Shown: in pieces, positions 1 through 12,281 of the stretch
How positions within the stretch are numbered: the stretch's first letter is position 1
How the letters are laid out: each line of letters opens with the position of its first letter
NCBI GenBank assembly: GCA_911728435.2
Contig: OU452199.1
Coordinates: 15,944,860-16,008,859 of the forward strand
From: Apoderus coryli
Taxonomy: Eukaryota; Arthropoda; Insecta; Coleoptera; Attelabidae
Direction: 5' to 3'
DNA length: 64,000 nucleotides
The notes under the pieces: generated by a model
Databases searched by the model: none
Told to the model about the DNA's origin: nothing
The model's input: the letters and a program-made list of their open reading frames with translations, nothing else
Translations under genes and position numbers: made by a program

Positions 1-2738
1 AAATTGCAAATTTAGAAACGGCAAGTGTGATATTACTCTTTAAATAATTGGCAATAAATAACTATTAATTAGTAAACTCACAAACTACTTTTTAGAGTGT
101 ACCTACTAACTGGAGTCAATATTTATGTCCGGCCTGTGTTTAAACATAGTACGCTACAGCGACGTCGACTTTAGTTGAGCGATTCGAGACTGCTTGGCAG
201 CAACATTTACAGCCAAGCTATTTCTAACCGTTTGTGACAATGGTCGATCGTTGGTTATCATCGATTGACCCCTTGTGAGTTGTATAGATATAGAAATATA
301 CGAGTACTTACGTCAAGCTCATATTTGCACACAGTCACACACACATATTATTATTTAGAAAGAATTCTGGTTGGAAACTAGTCTCGACCTTGAATAGAAT
401 GCATATAAATATGGTCAGATGATGATTAAAGGGCTAGGATTATATTAGAGGTCTTGTGATTTGTATATATTTATATATACTTTTTTTGTTTATTCATGTG
501 TCACAACCTTGAAATAATAAATGTCATGTGTTTTAAAGGGATGACTGTAATTCTATTTAGCCTTGTGTTTTTTCTTTACATTTTCTTTTGTGTTGTTTAA
601 ATATAGTAGTGTGTTTTATTTATTATAGAGATATTAGTCTTTTAATTGGAAACAATTACATAGTGTGGTTATTTGGGTTTACCATACCAGGTACGCACTT
701 TTCAACGCAAAATGGAAAAATCATCGATGTATCTACTATTAGCTATCTAGTAAATGAAAATATTTATAATAAATATATTACACTTAATGGCGGTGTAAAA
801 TATATTATTAGCCAAGAATTTCAACAACTAGTGATTGACCGATATCATTTAGAGATAGACTAATTCTTAAAGGTAAAGTAGCAACATTCATCGTTTGACA
901 AATAAATATAAAATATACATTTGAACGGTCCATTTTAAATATGTGGAAACTATAAACTCGAACATAATATTGTGATGTTCCATATATACGGCTCTATTTT
1001 AGGAGCCTTTTTATTTTTTGATATACAATGTTACTCTTCTGGGAAGTACTCGTAAATGAAAAAACTTTGACAAGTCTATCCTTATTGAAAATAAAGGGTA
1101 GTTTGTTTATAAATCTCGAGTCACAACTTCACCGTTACGGAGGCAAAAATGGTGGAAAATTTCAGTTTTTATATATTTTTTTAAATAACGAAAACAAGAG
1201 AATGCTACAACTTTCAGGAAGTATTACGGTGATTAAACTGCCTACGTGTTTTACATATTTTTTTACTTTTAAAAAATAAATAGGAGGTGGTGAAAAGGGT
1301 TACCCCGACGATTTCATTTAAGGTGACTTAAAAACTTGCACTATAGAAACTTTTTACCTCTACAACTTGTTCGAAAAAACAAACCGTTGATAATCGGTGA
1401 AATAAATAGTAGTTCAACTTTTTCTAACCATATCATAAAGCATCACCATTCTTTTTCCATTGAGAACAACTCAAAAATGTTCTCTTCTTGTCCCAAAAGT
1501 ACCCTTTTGAATGAATATATTAGAACCCTGGAATTAACAATTATAAACATAGTTTCAAGTACCTATACACCTACATAATAATGTGTTTAATAAAGCCACT
1601 TTATTATTATTATTATTATTATAAATGATCAATTGGACTTTGACTGCTTACCTTTCTTTAACTAATTATTCTTTGACAATTAGCCATGAAAGACCATCAT
1701 TCCTTTCCCAAATTCCATCCGTGTACGCCTCACAACTAAAGGCTCCAGTGGTAATATCCAATACATAACCCTCAAATACGTTAAAACAGTACATAACCCC
1801 CAAAATTCAAATAAATTTTACACTCATAACATAACATTTACTATACAATTGTCATTTCTTCTCTTTTACATATACCTACAAGAGGAGTTGTATACAACTA
1901 AATAAATAAATTTTACACTCATAACATAACATTTACTATACAATTGTCATTTCTTCTCTTTTACATATACCTACAAGAGGAGTTGTATACAACTCCTCTT
2001 CGTAATGGATTACTTCAAGAAATATGGAAAGTGTTGTAGATGCATTCTTTATCTATTTTTTATAATTCTGTTCTCTGATGAAGGTATAGTTTCCAAAGGG
2101 ACGGGACTTTGAACTTCCATAATACGCATGTATGTTCTGAAGAAAATCCGCGTTCATTTACACAAACTCGACATTAAACTCAGTTTTTCTTTAACAAATG
2201 GAGAGATGTTTTGGTGGAGTATACTTGGTTAGCATTCCGCCAATTTCTTTACACAATATTCCACCAACTTCGCTGTCGGTATTTCTATAGTGATATTTCA
2301 GAAGAAATGTGACACAAAATATCCATTACTTGTGATATAACTAATGAATATATTTTTAAATACAGACACCATGTAAATTTTCCAAATAATGTCAAGTGAT
2401 ATTCAAGAATTGCTGCCTTATAGAAACAGAAGTTATACTTTCTTGAAGATATGTAGCCATACCTTAGCAACGAAAATAATTTATAAGTATTTATTAGAAA
2501 TTGAATTTCAACAAATATATTAAATGATCATGACATCTTTTGTATAATTATTCATACGAAAAAGGTTTCAAATTTTAAATAGTCAGTAGCGTGTAATTTT
2601 AGCCATTATGCTCATAGTTGAATTAAAAATAACTTAATACTAACAAAATATGTTGTGTTTTAATATTGATTAATTATAATTAAAAAGATCTTATAATTCT
2701 CATAATATATAAAAAAAACTCTTTATTTTTTTATGAAA
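1..2738. other. upstream AT-rich DNA, no recognised gene
   Basis: I see no supportable gene here. The first 300 bases are a little richer in CG than the rest, but no exon can be proven. Short open frames at 588-863 and 1028-1279 on the + strand have no recognisable domain and the amino-acid make-up expected of random AT-rich DNA. An ATT microsatellite lies near 1600-1621. The 95-bp tandem duplication at 1811-2000 is listed separately. Confidence 0.6.
1811..2000. repeat. 95-bp direct tandem duplication ending in a palindrome
   Basis: Two adjacent copies (about 1811-1905 and 1906-2000) with a period of 95 bases appear essentially identical. Both contain the run TTTTACACTCATAACATAAC. The end of the unit carries GAGGAGTTGTATACAACT, and after the second copy the sequence continues with CCTCT, so a perfect 24-bp palindrome centred on GTATAC is formed at about 1975-1998. 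The near identity suggests a recent duplication. Confidence 0.85.
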
Positions 2739-2740
2739 TA

Positions 2741-4072
2741 CGAGGCATGTTTTTTAAGTAAGTACCGTTTTGGAATTAAAAAAAGACGTGCAAAGATATC
2801 GCAATAATTTTATTTTTACATGAAAGCCTGTACCTTAATCTACTTTTCTACATAATTTCCGTGAATATTGAGGCACTTCTCATAACGTGGCACCAGTTTT
2901 TGAATACCCTCCTCATAAAATTCTGCCGCCTGACTTGTTAACCACTGTATCACAAATGTTTTGACTTCGTTATCGTCTTGAAGACGCTGACCACCCAGGT
3001 GTTTCTTCAAGTGCAGGAACAAATTGTAGTCGCTGGGCGCCAGATCAGGGCTGTATGGAGGATGACCTAGAGTTTCCCATTTAAAAGATTTGATGAGATC
3101 TTTGGTCCGATTAGCCACATGTGGACGGGCATGGTCATGCAGCAAAACGATACCCTTACTCAACTTGCCACGTCTTTTGTTCTGGATTGCACGACGCAGA
3201 TTGTTCAATGTCTCATAATAAGACGCTGCATTGATTGTCTCATTACGAGGCAGAAACTCCACTAGCAATACTCCTTTTCTGTCCCAAAAAACTGTGCACA
3301 TGATTTTCCGGGCAGAAATTGTTTGCTTAAACTTCACTCTTTTGGGTGATGATGAATGTCGCCATTCCATGGATTGTTGTTTCGATTCTGGTGTGACGTA
3401 GGCCACCCATGTTTCATCACCAGTAACAATTTGGTCTAAAAAATCTTCACCTTCATTGTGGTACCGCTCAAGGAAAGTCAATGCACTGCCTAAACGTTGA
3501 GTTTTGTGTAAATCCGTGAACATTTTTGGAATCCAACGTGAACACGATTTCCGGTAATTCAAATTCTCGGTCACAATGCGATACAAAACACTACGAGAAT
3601 ATTGAGGAAAGCAGTCGCACATTGATGAAATTGTAAAGCGTCTGTTTTCTCTCACCTTTTCCTCCACTTTCTGCACCAAATCTTCATTAACGACCGAAGG
3701 ACGCCCACTCCGTTCTTCATCATGCACATTTGTGCGGCCATCTTTAAATGGTCTCACCCATTTCCTTACCATTCCATCAATCATAATGTTTTGTCCGTAA
3801 ACTTCATAGATCTCACGATGAATATCGATCGGTTTTACGCCTTTAGCACTAAGAAATCGTATAACAGCCCGTACTTCACAATCGGCAGGACTCACGATTG
3901 TCGGAGGCATCTTAAACACTCAGTAAACAACGTATACAATGAGGAATCAGACTGTAATGGCGTCAGTGCGTAGACAAGAGATGTAGGTAACAAGCGCGCA
4001 TGCGCGGAACGCCGACAGTAGCGCTGCGGCGGCGGAATCGCAAAACGGTACTTACTAGAAAAACGTGCCTCG
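2741..4072 (-). mobile_element. complete mariner element, 1332 bp, with TIRs and TA target duplication
   Basis: The ends are 32-bp terminal inverted repeats (2741-2772 and 4041-4072) that differ at only three positions. Both begin CGAGGCA and share the inner core AGTAAGTACCGTTTTG. A TA dinucleotide flanks each side (2739-2740 and 4073-4074), as expected for Tc1/mariner insertion. One uninterrupted transposase frame lies inside on the minus strand. The right subterminal region (about 4000-4040) is unusually GC-rich. Every part of an autonomous mariner is present, so this copy is probably young. Confidence 0.95.
2840..3919 (-). CDS. mariner transposase, apparently intact (359 aa, DD34D)
   Basis: This encodes a cut-and-paste DNA transposase of the mariner family, which binds the TIRs in the nucleus and moves the element into TA sites. 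The N-terminal half has two helix-turn-helix segments, with the SGRPS linker (GRP motif) near residues 71-75. The catalytic acidic residues are Asp168 (in TGDETW), Asp262 (in LLHDHARPH) and Asp297 (in APSDYNLF). The last two are separated by 34 residues, the mariner DD34D signature. The family motif YSPDLAP is at 289-295, and RWIPKM at 128-133 sits where WVPHEL normally lies. The length is close to the usual 345-350 aa; the second Met (residue 4) may be the true start. There is no internal stop or frameshift. Whether the protein is active cannot be read from sequence. Confidence 0.95.
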   Translation of the reverse strand: MFKMPPTIVSPADCEVRAVIRFLSAKGVKPIDIHREIYEVYGQNIMIDGMVRKWVRPFKDGRTNVHDEERSGRPSVVNEDLVQKVEEKVRENRRFTISSMCDCFPQYSRSVLYRIVTENLNYRKSCSRWIPKMFTDLHKTQRLGSALTFLERYHNEGEDFLDQIVTGDETWVAYVTPESKQQSMEWRHSSSPKRVKFKQTISARKIMCTVFWDRKGVLLVEFLPRNETINAASYYETLNNLRRAIQNKRRGKLSKGIVLLHDHARPHVANRTKDLIKSFKWETLGHPPYSPDLAPSDYNLFLHLKKHLGGQRLQDDNEVKTFVIQWLTSQAAEFYEEGIQKLVPRYEKCLNIHGNYVEK

Positions 4073-4074
4073 TA

Positions 4075-5819
4075 TATCAAGAAAACGTATTCGTTGTCTT
4101 AAAATTAATCAATAGTTATTTCGTTAAGAATTCTGCACATACTTGATTGACCATTTATATAGTTTAAAGCAATACATACTAATGAATTCATCCAGTGAAG
4201 TACTTTTAGACCTCTTGCAGTCGCATCAGTAAAATATAATTGTACCTTATACATACCGTGTAAAAACTTTATTTCAAAATTATAATAATAAATATGCTGG
4301 ACTTTAGATCGGAAACTTCCAACTAAACTTATAGAAACAATTCTTCTGGATAAATAATCCTGTCAGCTTCTTGAAGTTGCTCTGAAGTTTACAGAAGCAT
4401 GTGTAAGTTTGATGCAGGTTTTATTCAGAACCATTGTTTATACTTATACAAAGTCTTTAGGTGAAATACCGTGAAGTAATGAATGTAATTTGCTTTCAAC
4501 ATTTAATAGGCGAATGTGACTCATTGTGTATACGATCTTCTAGTTTGTTATCAGGTTAGGGTGAATTATACCTTATCCCACACAAAAAATATTTGCATAT
4601 CTTGTCAAATGACTATAACATATATTTTTGTAAATTCTGCTCTGAAGAAGCCGTGAAGATTAACACCACTTCATTTACTAATGAGTACCTACTTCATCCA
4701 GAAATATTAAATTAACAAGTGTTTTGTATCAATTATTAATACGGAAAATGGTAAATGAATTGTTAGTGAGAATAATGATGAATAAATTAAAAGTCATTGA
4801 CCAGTTTATATAGGTTTTTATTAGTTAATTCCCTACTATTTTGATTCTAATCTTTGTAATGTGCCAACACATAATAAAGAATGAGGACAAACGTAGTGTT
4901 TAATACATTGGTTGATAGAATGCTCGAAATATGATCTCATGAGTTGCACTTTGAAAATAAATTTTTCAATAAGGAAAAACAAATTCATTCAGTTAATGTT
5001 TATTCGCATTGGGTTCTATCATAGGATGAAAAGGATATTATAAATATAATATATAAAGATTAGTAAATATGTTTTCTGAAAGATCAATTGACAATTAGTT
5101 AACTTTGGGCATATGATTTTTTTAATTTGTGCAATTTGTCATATTTTAATTTGCTGCAGTAATCAGAGTCTGTTGTGGCCCATACCTATTTAAATTTCAC
5201 ACAATCTGCTTTACAAAGTCGATTATTTTACTGGAGTATAGTTTTTATTTAGATTAATTGGCGATAAAACTATTTCTACACAATTGAATTCGACGATTCA
5301 AACGAAAGTCACCAAACTATAACTTCTCTTGATTTAAATATTGCACCAAACATGGATGGGTTCTCCAGGAGTTTCGGGTATGTTTAGAGATGTTGAACAC
5401 TATGTCAAACGGGTAAGTCTGATGATTTTCCTGACTATGACTTTAAATACAGACCTGAGTTGGATTATTCTCTATTCCAATATTTCAACTAAGTGTCTAT
5501 AAAGGTAGATTATTATAATAAAAAAATAAATAAGCAGGAAGTGAAATGTTCGGCGTGTGGTAATTAAGGCATTATGTTAGTTCTTATGCCTTTCCTGTTG
5601 TAGGTAGCTATATGCCCGTATTAAGTAATATTCCTACGTAAATTATTTTAAAGGTCATTGTTTTAAAATTGTTATTGTAAGTGTTTTTTAATATATGGTA
5701 AGTTTTACATAGTGCCTCATGAATAATTTATGTTGTTTGATGCCTAACGTTGAAATTTAGTTGGTCTTTAAAATCATTTTGATAAATGGAATGTTTAATT
5801 TGAATACTTTTATTTGAAA
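4075..5819. other. AT-rich stretch, nothing recognised
   Basis: I find no exon, RNA gene, transposon end or long repeat in this stretch. It is ordinary AT-rich non-coding sequence between two mariner copies. Confidence 0.5.
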
Positions 5820-6315
5820 CCTATAATTCACAATTTATCAACAATACAACACACACAACTGGTGTGTAATAGTGAAGCCATGTTTAACAGCGCCAAACAC
5901 TCCTCTGAAGCATCAATTCGTTGTTGTATTTTTGGCTCGACTCACGCTCACGCGACATTCACTTTGCGCAGAGCTTTAGCATACCTAAATGTTCGTGTAA
6001 AATGGTAAAAACACTACCATCTGATATCTTTACAATGTCAGCTAGCTCGTGCACCTTCAATTTGCGATCCTTCATAACCAATTTGTGAATTTTTTTGACG
6101 TTTTCTGGAATAACAGCCTCATTTGGGCGTCCACTGCGCTCTGCATCATTTGTGCTGGTTCGACCACGTTTAAATTCAGCAATCCACTTGTCTACCATTT
6201 GTCTCGATGGAGCAGACTTCGGATAATGTTTATCAAGCCATTGGTTAGTTTGCACTGGTTTCTTTTTCATCAAAAAGCAATCAAAACTCGAAATTCATTT
6301 TTTTTCCATTTTTCA
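5820..6315 (-). pseudogene. 5' part of a second mariner transposase, broken
   Basis: Read on the minus strand, a start-like ATGGAAAAA near 6309 is followed at once by a stop or frameshift. The frame then continues through KKPVQTNQWLDKHYPKSAPS and the typical mariner linker GRTSTNDAERSGRP to ILHEHLGMLKLCAK, ending near 5959. A frameshift follows. In another frame PKIQQRIDASEECLALL is still readable near 5880-5925, matching the region before the first catalytic Asp. The catalytic domain is then lost. This is a different lineage from the intact copy at 2741-4072. I could not find its TIRs. Confidence 0.85.
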
Positions 6316-6329
6316 CAGAAAATGCTATA

Positions 6330-8065
6330 AATCACGAATCAATAGTCAGATTGCTGTCAAATTTATACACGTAGCGTTTGAAGGTTAGTTAGTAGTTAGG
6401 TTTAAACTAAATATAAATAGTGTATTTAGATTTTAAACCTTTCATGAAAACATTTCGTTAGCCAGCTGATATATTTTAGGTTATGATGTACAGCATCCAA
6501 TGAACTCCACAATAAATTATTGAGGCGTTATCGATAGTAATCGGGAGAGTTTTTAGGTGTCACAACAAGTCAATAAATTTTTTTATGAATTTATGCTACT
6601 AGCTCAGGCAAAGCGAAAAGATTCCTCGTATTAATTTAAAATTAAATATCGTAAAACTGTAAAACGGATTAGGTTCGTAAATGCATAATATTATATTCAG
6701 GATAATGTACTGGTCTATAAAGGTTAAAATATTTCATTTTACCCGAGTATTTATTTTATTCGAAATACTATTTACATTAATTGAATTAACTACTATTCTG
6801 CCATAAATAATTTAAAATATAAATTATTTGTTGAACTCCTTGTATTACCATTTCGAATACATAATGACCAAATGCCATATATGGCAACGTCTAGGCGTCT
6901 AAATATTCATTAATATGATTGCCTTTTCCCAATATGATTGATTAAATATTAAAAATGGTTAGAAAATCAAATTGTGTAATGCTGCTTTAATAACATCTAT
7001 TTATTGATATAGAACTTGACAAGTATATTGATTTATAGTTGCGAATGTTTTTAAGTTCCTAAATTACTATAATACTACTACATACAGTACTTACTGATTC
7101 TAGATCCTAATTTGATGAGATTGTGTAACTTGTAGAATGCTAGTACTTCAGTCTTATTATATAAAATACGTATATAAATTTTCTTGGTTGATTTGTTTTT
7201 TCTAGTTATTGAACTACTTAATCACGCTTTGATGTTCAGACGATATAATAGGTTTGCTGAGCTTTTTACACTCTCTTCATTCTGCTATATGCTTTAACAT
7301 CTTCGATAATTCACTGCTTGATATAAATTACAAAATGGATATTTATGTAATTTTTTAACAAAAAAATATATATTTTATCTAATCTCATACACTAACGAAG
7401 TGAAATAAATAAATTTGATGTATACCTTGGATAATAAAATATCAACTACAGTCTGCACATACCACCGTACATACAGGATGTATGCATACATACTACACTT
7501 ACATTCCATCCCAACTAAACTAAAAAAAAATATTTTTTCGACGACTGTTTTAGAATATAGATATTCTGATGTCAATAACTGTTACAGAATATTGAATATT
7601 CCGTAATAGTGTTACAGAATGACGTATTAAGGGTTGCCTATAACTTTAGCGGAATTTATAATTACACAGCGGTGTTTTAGCGTAATTAGTAAATATTCGT
7701 ATCTCTAGAAATGGGTCAGATATATTTAAAATATCTGTAACAACTGTTTCACTTTTCAATATAATATCTTATTGAAATTTTTTTAAGTGTTTACATTTAA
7801 GTTTTGACAGAAGGACAAATTGTGGAATTTGTTTGACATATATGTCATTATTTTGAAAGTCTCTTATGTGTAATTCTTTATTTATATTATTTATCAGATA
7901 TCTACTTATACACATTGAGGTAAGTTATTGATTATATTATCTTGGTTTTGAAGTTTTAAAAGTACCTACCTATATAAATTGTTATAGAACTTTTTCAATA
8001 TTATGTCTAGCGAAGAAGAACTATAATTTGTACCCCTCCTGGGATTAGGGAATTAAGTTGCAGTC
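6330..8065. other. AT-rich stretch, nothing recognised
   Basis: No gene or element could be recognised. Open frames on both strands near 7375-7606 are low-complexity and overlap each other, with no domain. Confidence 0.5.
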
Positions 8066-8213
8066 GTAGAAAAAGTATAGTCTGTAACACGTGAGGAATC
8101 AGCTATTCTGAACTCGTGGACCGTCACCCTCGCCTATCGGCTCAGGTGACAAATTTCCACTCGTTCAGAATATGCCACATTCCTCACTTGTTGCAGAATA
8201 TACTATTTCCTAC
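8066..8213. repeat. fold-back hairpin (MITE-like), about 148 bp
   Basis: The two arms are imperfect inverted repeats of roughly 48 bases. The left arm contains GTGAGGAATCAGCTATTCTGAAC. The right arm, read in reverse complement, contains GTGAGGAATGTGGCATATTCTGAAC. Inside the loop the shorter pair GTCACC and GGTGAC also face each other, so nearly the whole unit can fold on itself. There is no coding capacity. It is most simply a small non-autonomous element lying about 340 bp before the truncated LINE. Confidence 0.7.
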
Positions 8214-8555
8214 AAACGAGCGGAAAAGTACTACTTTCCGCAATTGTTAGGTAAATAACGAATACAAACCGAACTCTTGTAAAAGCAACCAATGTATCTG
8301 TGTCTCTCTGCAATATGACTGTCATAACCAATTTATTCGAGAGCGATTCGCGATTGAAGAAATTGTCTGAGAGCGATAATGCATTGTTGCAATACGATTA
8401 TGTCCATTAAGCCACCCTTTCGTCCGCTATATAGGCCGCTGGAACCATTGGTTTTCCAAACAGCTGATGGTCAGAACCAATTAACCACTTGGAAGTCAGC
8501 CTTAAGGTGGCGTGCACATTGGCGAGCGTTTAGCTGTGCCCGCGGTGTTATGTGC

Positions 8556-9832
8556 ATAATATACTTATCTAACTAATCGTAAACAATTCGTTGAGTACAA
8601 TGGACATGGGTCTGATTGTTTCATACCCACCAGTGGTGCCCCACAGGGCAGTTGTCTTGCTCCCCTTATTTTCTCCATTTTCATTAATGACATATCGGAG
8701 GGCTTTTTGAGCAGTTACTTGATTTTTGCTGATGACTTCAAGATTTACAGGGCTGTTCGATCTCTTGCTGATTGCGAATTGTTGCAGGCTGATCTGTCGA
8801 GGCTCGAGCTGTGGTGCCATACTAACAAACTGCCTTTGAATGTAGGAAAATGCAAACTTGCTGTATTCTCCAGGTCGCAGAGCACACTTATGTTTCCCTA
8901 CCGGTTATGTAATACCATTCTTGACTCGTATGAGGTCGTCAAGGATTTGGGAGTCTATGTGGACACCAACTTACAATTTACAACACATGCACAGCACCTA
9001 CTATGTGACTCTTTTCGTATGCTTGGTTTTTTGTTTCGAATAACTAAAGAATTTAACAACGTTGAGTGTCTGACCAATTTGTTCAATGCGTTGATCAGAT
9101 CTAAGCTTGAGTATGCTTCCAATATATGGTCTCCCATATATCAAGTACATATAAGACAGGTTGAGAGTGTTCAGCGTAGATTTCTCAAGTACTTAGCGTT
9201 CAAAATTGATGGACATTTTCCATCCCGCGGATATGATCATCGCATGCTCCTTGACAGATTTAACATGAACTCTTTGGCTACACGTAGATTATATGCTGGA
9301 CAGGTGTTCCTCTTTAAAATAATTAATGGTATGATTGACTGTCCTCAGCTGCTGGAGCGGATTGGTTTCAGCATTCCACGGTTTTATTCCAGAAACGCTA
9401 GGTTATTCCATATCCATACACTTCGTACCAACTATGAGTATAGGGCACCTCTATTTAGAGCATTACAAGAGTGCAATGCGCGAGGGATCAGTAGTGAGGT
9501 CGATTACTTTGACCAAACACTGCGTGGGTTTAGGGCCCAGTTGTCTCGCCTCCTATATCGCTCCGAAGATTAGCTTACTGTGAGATCTTATTTATTATAT
9601 ACGCATATTCTTTTCCTAAATTAATTTCGATGTCGTTAGTTTTAACTCAATAATGTTTATGTTTGCTATCTTAGTATTGGTAACAATTTTTGATTTTTAG
9701 TGTTATTGTTTCTTGGATAATGTAAAGTAATTTCCTAAATATGTACAATATTTTTAAGAGTTTGCCTTGTAATTGGGTGTTAAACCTGTTAGGCAAGTTT
9801 AAATAAATAAATAAATAAATATCAAGCTTTTT
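8556..9832 (+). mobile_element. 5'-truncated non-LTR retrotransposon (jockey/CR1-like)
   Basis: The segment starts abruptly inside the reverse transcriptase domain, runs through the end of that reading frame at 9573, has about 230 bases of 3' untranslated sequence and ends in a (TAAA)n-type tail at about 9811-9830. The 5' truncation with a short A-rich simple tail is the usual result of incomplete target-primed reverse transcription. I could not define a target-site duplication with confidence. Confidence 0.85.
8562..9573 (+). pseudogene. reverse transcriptase C-terminal part of a LINE (5' truncated)
   Basis: The frame reads LTNRKQFVEYNGHG, then SGAPQGSCLAPLIFSIFIND (RT motif of the GxPQGS type), then the active-site motif FADD at 8725-8736. 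It continues through LSRLELWCHTNKLPLNVGKC and VKDLGVYVDTNLQF, to the arthropod LINE C-terminal region with LIRSKLEYASNIWSPIY and ending in LLYRSED. These motifs in this order are typical of jockey- and CR1-like non-LTR retrotransposons. The endonuclease and the first RT motifs are missing, so the copy cannot move by itself. No stop interrupts the surviving 330 or so codons, so the insertion is fairly recent. Confidence 0.9.
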
Positions 9833-9889
9833 TATTAGCGTTTTTAGTTTAGAATCGTTTTAGTTGGCAAGATGACTAGTTTGCGTTAA

Positions 9890-10155
9890 TTTTTATTACT
9901 TGAAATACCCACGTTTAGCTCGATTAATTTTAATTAAAAAGAAAAGAACAGGAGGGCATGAATTAAAGCAAAGTCCTGTAAATTTTTTTGGAGAATTCCT
10001 TCAGTTGTATCATGCTGGACTTCGATATAATCCATCGAGATTTTTTGAGTTCCTTCGTATGTCCGTTAACACTTTTGACGAAATCTTAGCCAGAGTAGAG
10101 AACAGGCTTCCAAAGAAATGTTCAAATTTCAAGCATCCTTTCTGTTTGGGTGGCT
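9890..10155 (+). pseudogene. PIF/Harbinger (HARBI1-like) transposase N-terminal fragment
   Basis: The + strand frame contains FFGEFLQLYHAGLRYNPSRF followed by FFEFLRMSVNTFDEILARVE. The pattern 'FF.F.RMS..TFD.IL..V' is the conserved N-terminal segment of Harbinger transposase-derived nucleases. The frame ends at 10193 soon after the motif and no DDE nuclease domain follows. It is therefore a fragment of a PIF/Harbinger element, immediately 3' of the LINE tail. Confidence 0.65.
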
Positions 10156-10199
10156 TTAGTTTTGTTGTAATTTTTGTCTTTATCATTCCATAAAACTGT

Positions 10200-11890
10200 T
10201 CTTAATTGGACCTTGGAATTAATAACTCCCTGTCGATATCCTCTTGTTGGGAAGATATATTAATAACGTGCGCGATACAAATTAGAATCAAAACAAGCAT
10301 GGAGTTATTACATTAATATAAATACATGAGCGTTTCTTTTTATATATCATGATTTGCTAATTAAATTAAATTTTTCCTTTAAGAATCACAATCAGTTTGG
10401 TTTTTTGGTTGAGCATGAATGAAATTATGTCTAAAGTCAAATGGTACAATAAAATAGCGTGAATATAGTTTAAAATTTATTGATAGGTTAAATAGTAAAA
10501 GGGCGTCAGTTGTTTTTCACTTTACTACATCCAATAATCCCTACTGAAACCCTAAATAGACACAGGCGGCGACAGCGTATTTTGAATTTGAGCCCATACT
10601 GTATAAAAAGATTAGCAATGCATACGCTATTTTATAATTTAAATTAAATATACTGTGTTATAAAGCTCGTAATACATGATTCGTAATTTTATAAGTATTA
10701 TTAAATCGCTATGTTATAATAGTGATCAATTTTAGATTATTTAAAATTAGTTAGTCTTTTTCTCATTGCATAAATCTTTCGGTGTTATCTAGTAATTTCT
10801 TTGCTGTCAATTCTAATCGTTTGTGCGTGTTTTTTCTTTTAATTGAACCAGGAACTTATTTATAATAATTCAAAAATGTCTTTCTTTATAAGTAGTTTAT
10901 ATAAATAATAATCAAATATTTTGCGATTGCAATCAATTTAATTTTACGTGTTCATTATGTCAATATATTGTAAAAGTTTGCTCGTTCCATTTACTTCAAT
11001 TTAAAGTAATTATACAATTAAAACATTCGAGTCGTAATGATAAATGATGATTTCAATCAATATCCCTTTGATCTTATTTTTATCCTTTGCAAATCCAAAG
11101 AGTTTTCTATATTTTTTCGACTATTACAGAATTATAAAACTTAAAGATACTGAGCCATATAGAGGCAGCAATAAATGTGTTCGATTCTGTCAAATTTTAT
11201 TAGATAAATTCAAGATCTTTCTTCTTTAGTGAAGATCTTATAATATGGTCTCTAGATTTATACATAGAAGTTTATGATGAATTATTTTATCATGGTATTT
11301 GATTATTTAAAAAAATTAATTAAATAAAGGCAATTTGTGTGTATTTTAGAACTTTGTTGGGTTTTACCTTTTTGAAATTGCTTTATTTTGCAAAATTTGA
11401 AACTCGCAGTATATTTAAAGAATTAGATAATACTAACATTCACAAAATAGTAAAATTGTTGTGAGCGCTATGAGACTTCTGGGATTTTATCATAAAATCT
11501 TTTACATGTATTTCCGCTTGAGCTTTTATTAGTCCACATCACATACAAAAAAATAAAACAAGAGTTTATGGGGAGCTTTTAAAAACATTTTATACAAAAC
11601 GGTTATGAGGTCAGTAATAAAGCTTATCCTGTGCTTGATGCTCACCGAAAGTGTAATAGAATAAAATTGTGGCAAACCGCTTGGAAGCCAATGTATTTAT
11701 TTTGGACCACAAACATAAAGGGTTATTATTTGCAATGTAATAATTAAATGTAATTTATATTGTTGCAATGTAAATTTCTCACGTCATTGTATGAAAAAAA
11801 AGCTCATAAAATGTCAAGTCTTGCGCAAAATAATATTGTTTTGTAAATTTTATAAATGTAAAGTTTTGTATTGTGGATTGTAAATTCTAG
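10200..11890. other. AT-rich stretch, nothing recognised
   Basis: No exon, transposon end or repeat that I can support. Short open frames here have no domain. Confidence 0.5.
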
Positions 11891-12049
11891 ACTGGTTGCA
11901 TTTTTTTTAACCCTCTAAAATGTAGCCATAATCTCGGGGACTTTTGTATTGTACGAAAATGGGTTTATATTTTGACCCAAAGAATCGATCTCTAAAATGT
12001 CAGGTGTGAACCGGAAAATGCATAATAAATTGTTGAGTATATAAAATGT

Positions 12050-12172
12050 AAATTTAATACCGTTTAGGCATCGAATATTAACTATAGACAAGAAGGTCCA
12101 GTAGACGCTGAAAACGGCATCCACTCGTCGCATTTCCAGCTACATTTCTGGCCCGCTACTATATATAATATC
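12050..12172 (+). repeat. left half of unnamed interspersed repeat (family R1, copy A)
   Basis: This matches copies at 18680-18842 and, reversed, 47050-47257. Shared landmarks are TCGAATATTAACTATAGACA, GACGCTGAAAACGGCATC, ACTCGTCGCAT and TTTCTGGC. In this copy the repeat stops in its central TA-rich part, where the TIR element 12173-13454 starts. The remainder continues after that element at 13455. Confidence 0.8.
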
Positions 12173-12281
12173 TATACAGGGGTGAGTCACGAGGAACTGT
12201 ACATACTTCTACCATTAGTAGAGGCACGTTAGGGGATTATCAAATGACCATTAAAAACTGTCTCCTTGTTTTCATTATTAA

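Noticed and set aside
240..274. A possible small exon: ATG at 240 with a GTGAGT donor at 275 in a CG-richer region.
   Set aside because: It would end in phase 2, which does not fit the phase-0 da exon at 56539, and the encoded 11 residues resemble nothing known. It may still be a non-coding exon, but I have no support.
588..863. Open frame of 91 codons on the + strand.
   Set aside because: No domain, AT-driven composition, begins at a non-standard start. I treat it as chance.
8379..8576. Open frame of 65 codons just before the LINE.
   Set aside because: No domain. The sequence around TTAAGGTGGCGTGCACATTG looks like a transposon end, but I could not find an inverted partner.
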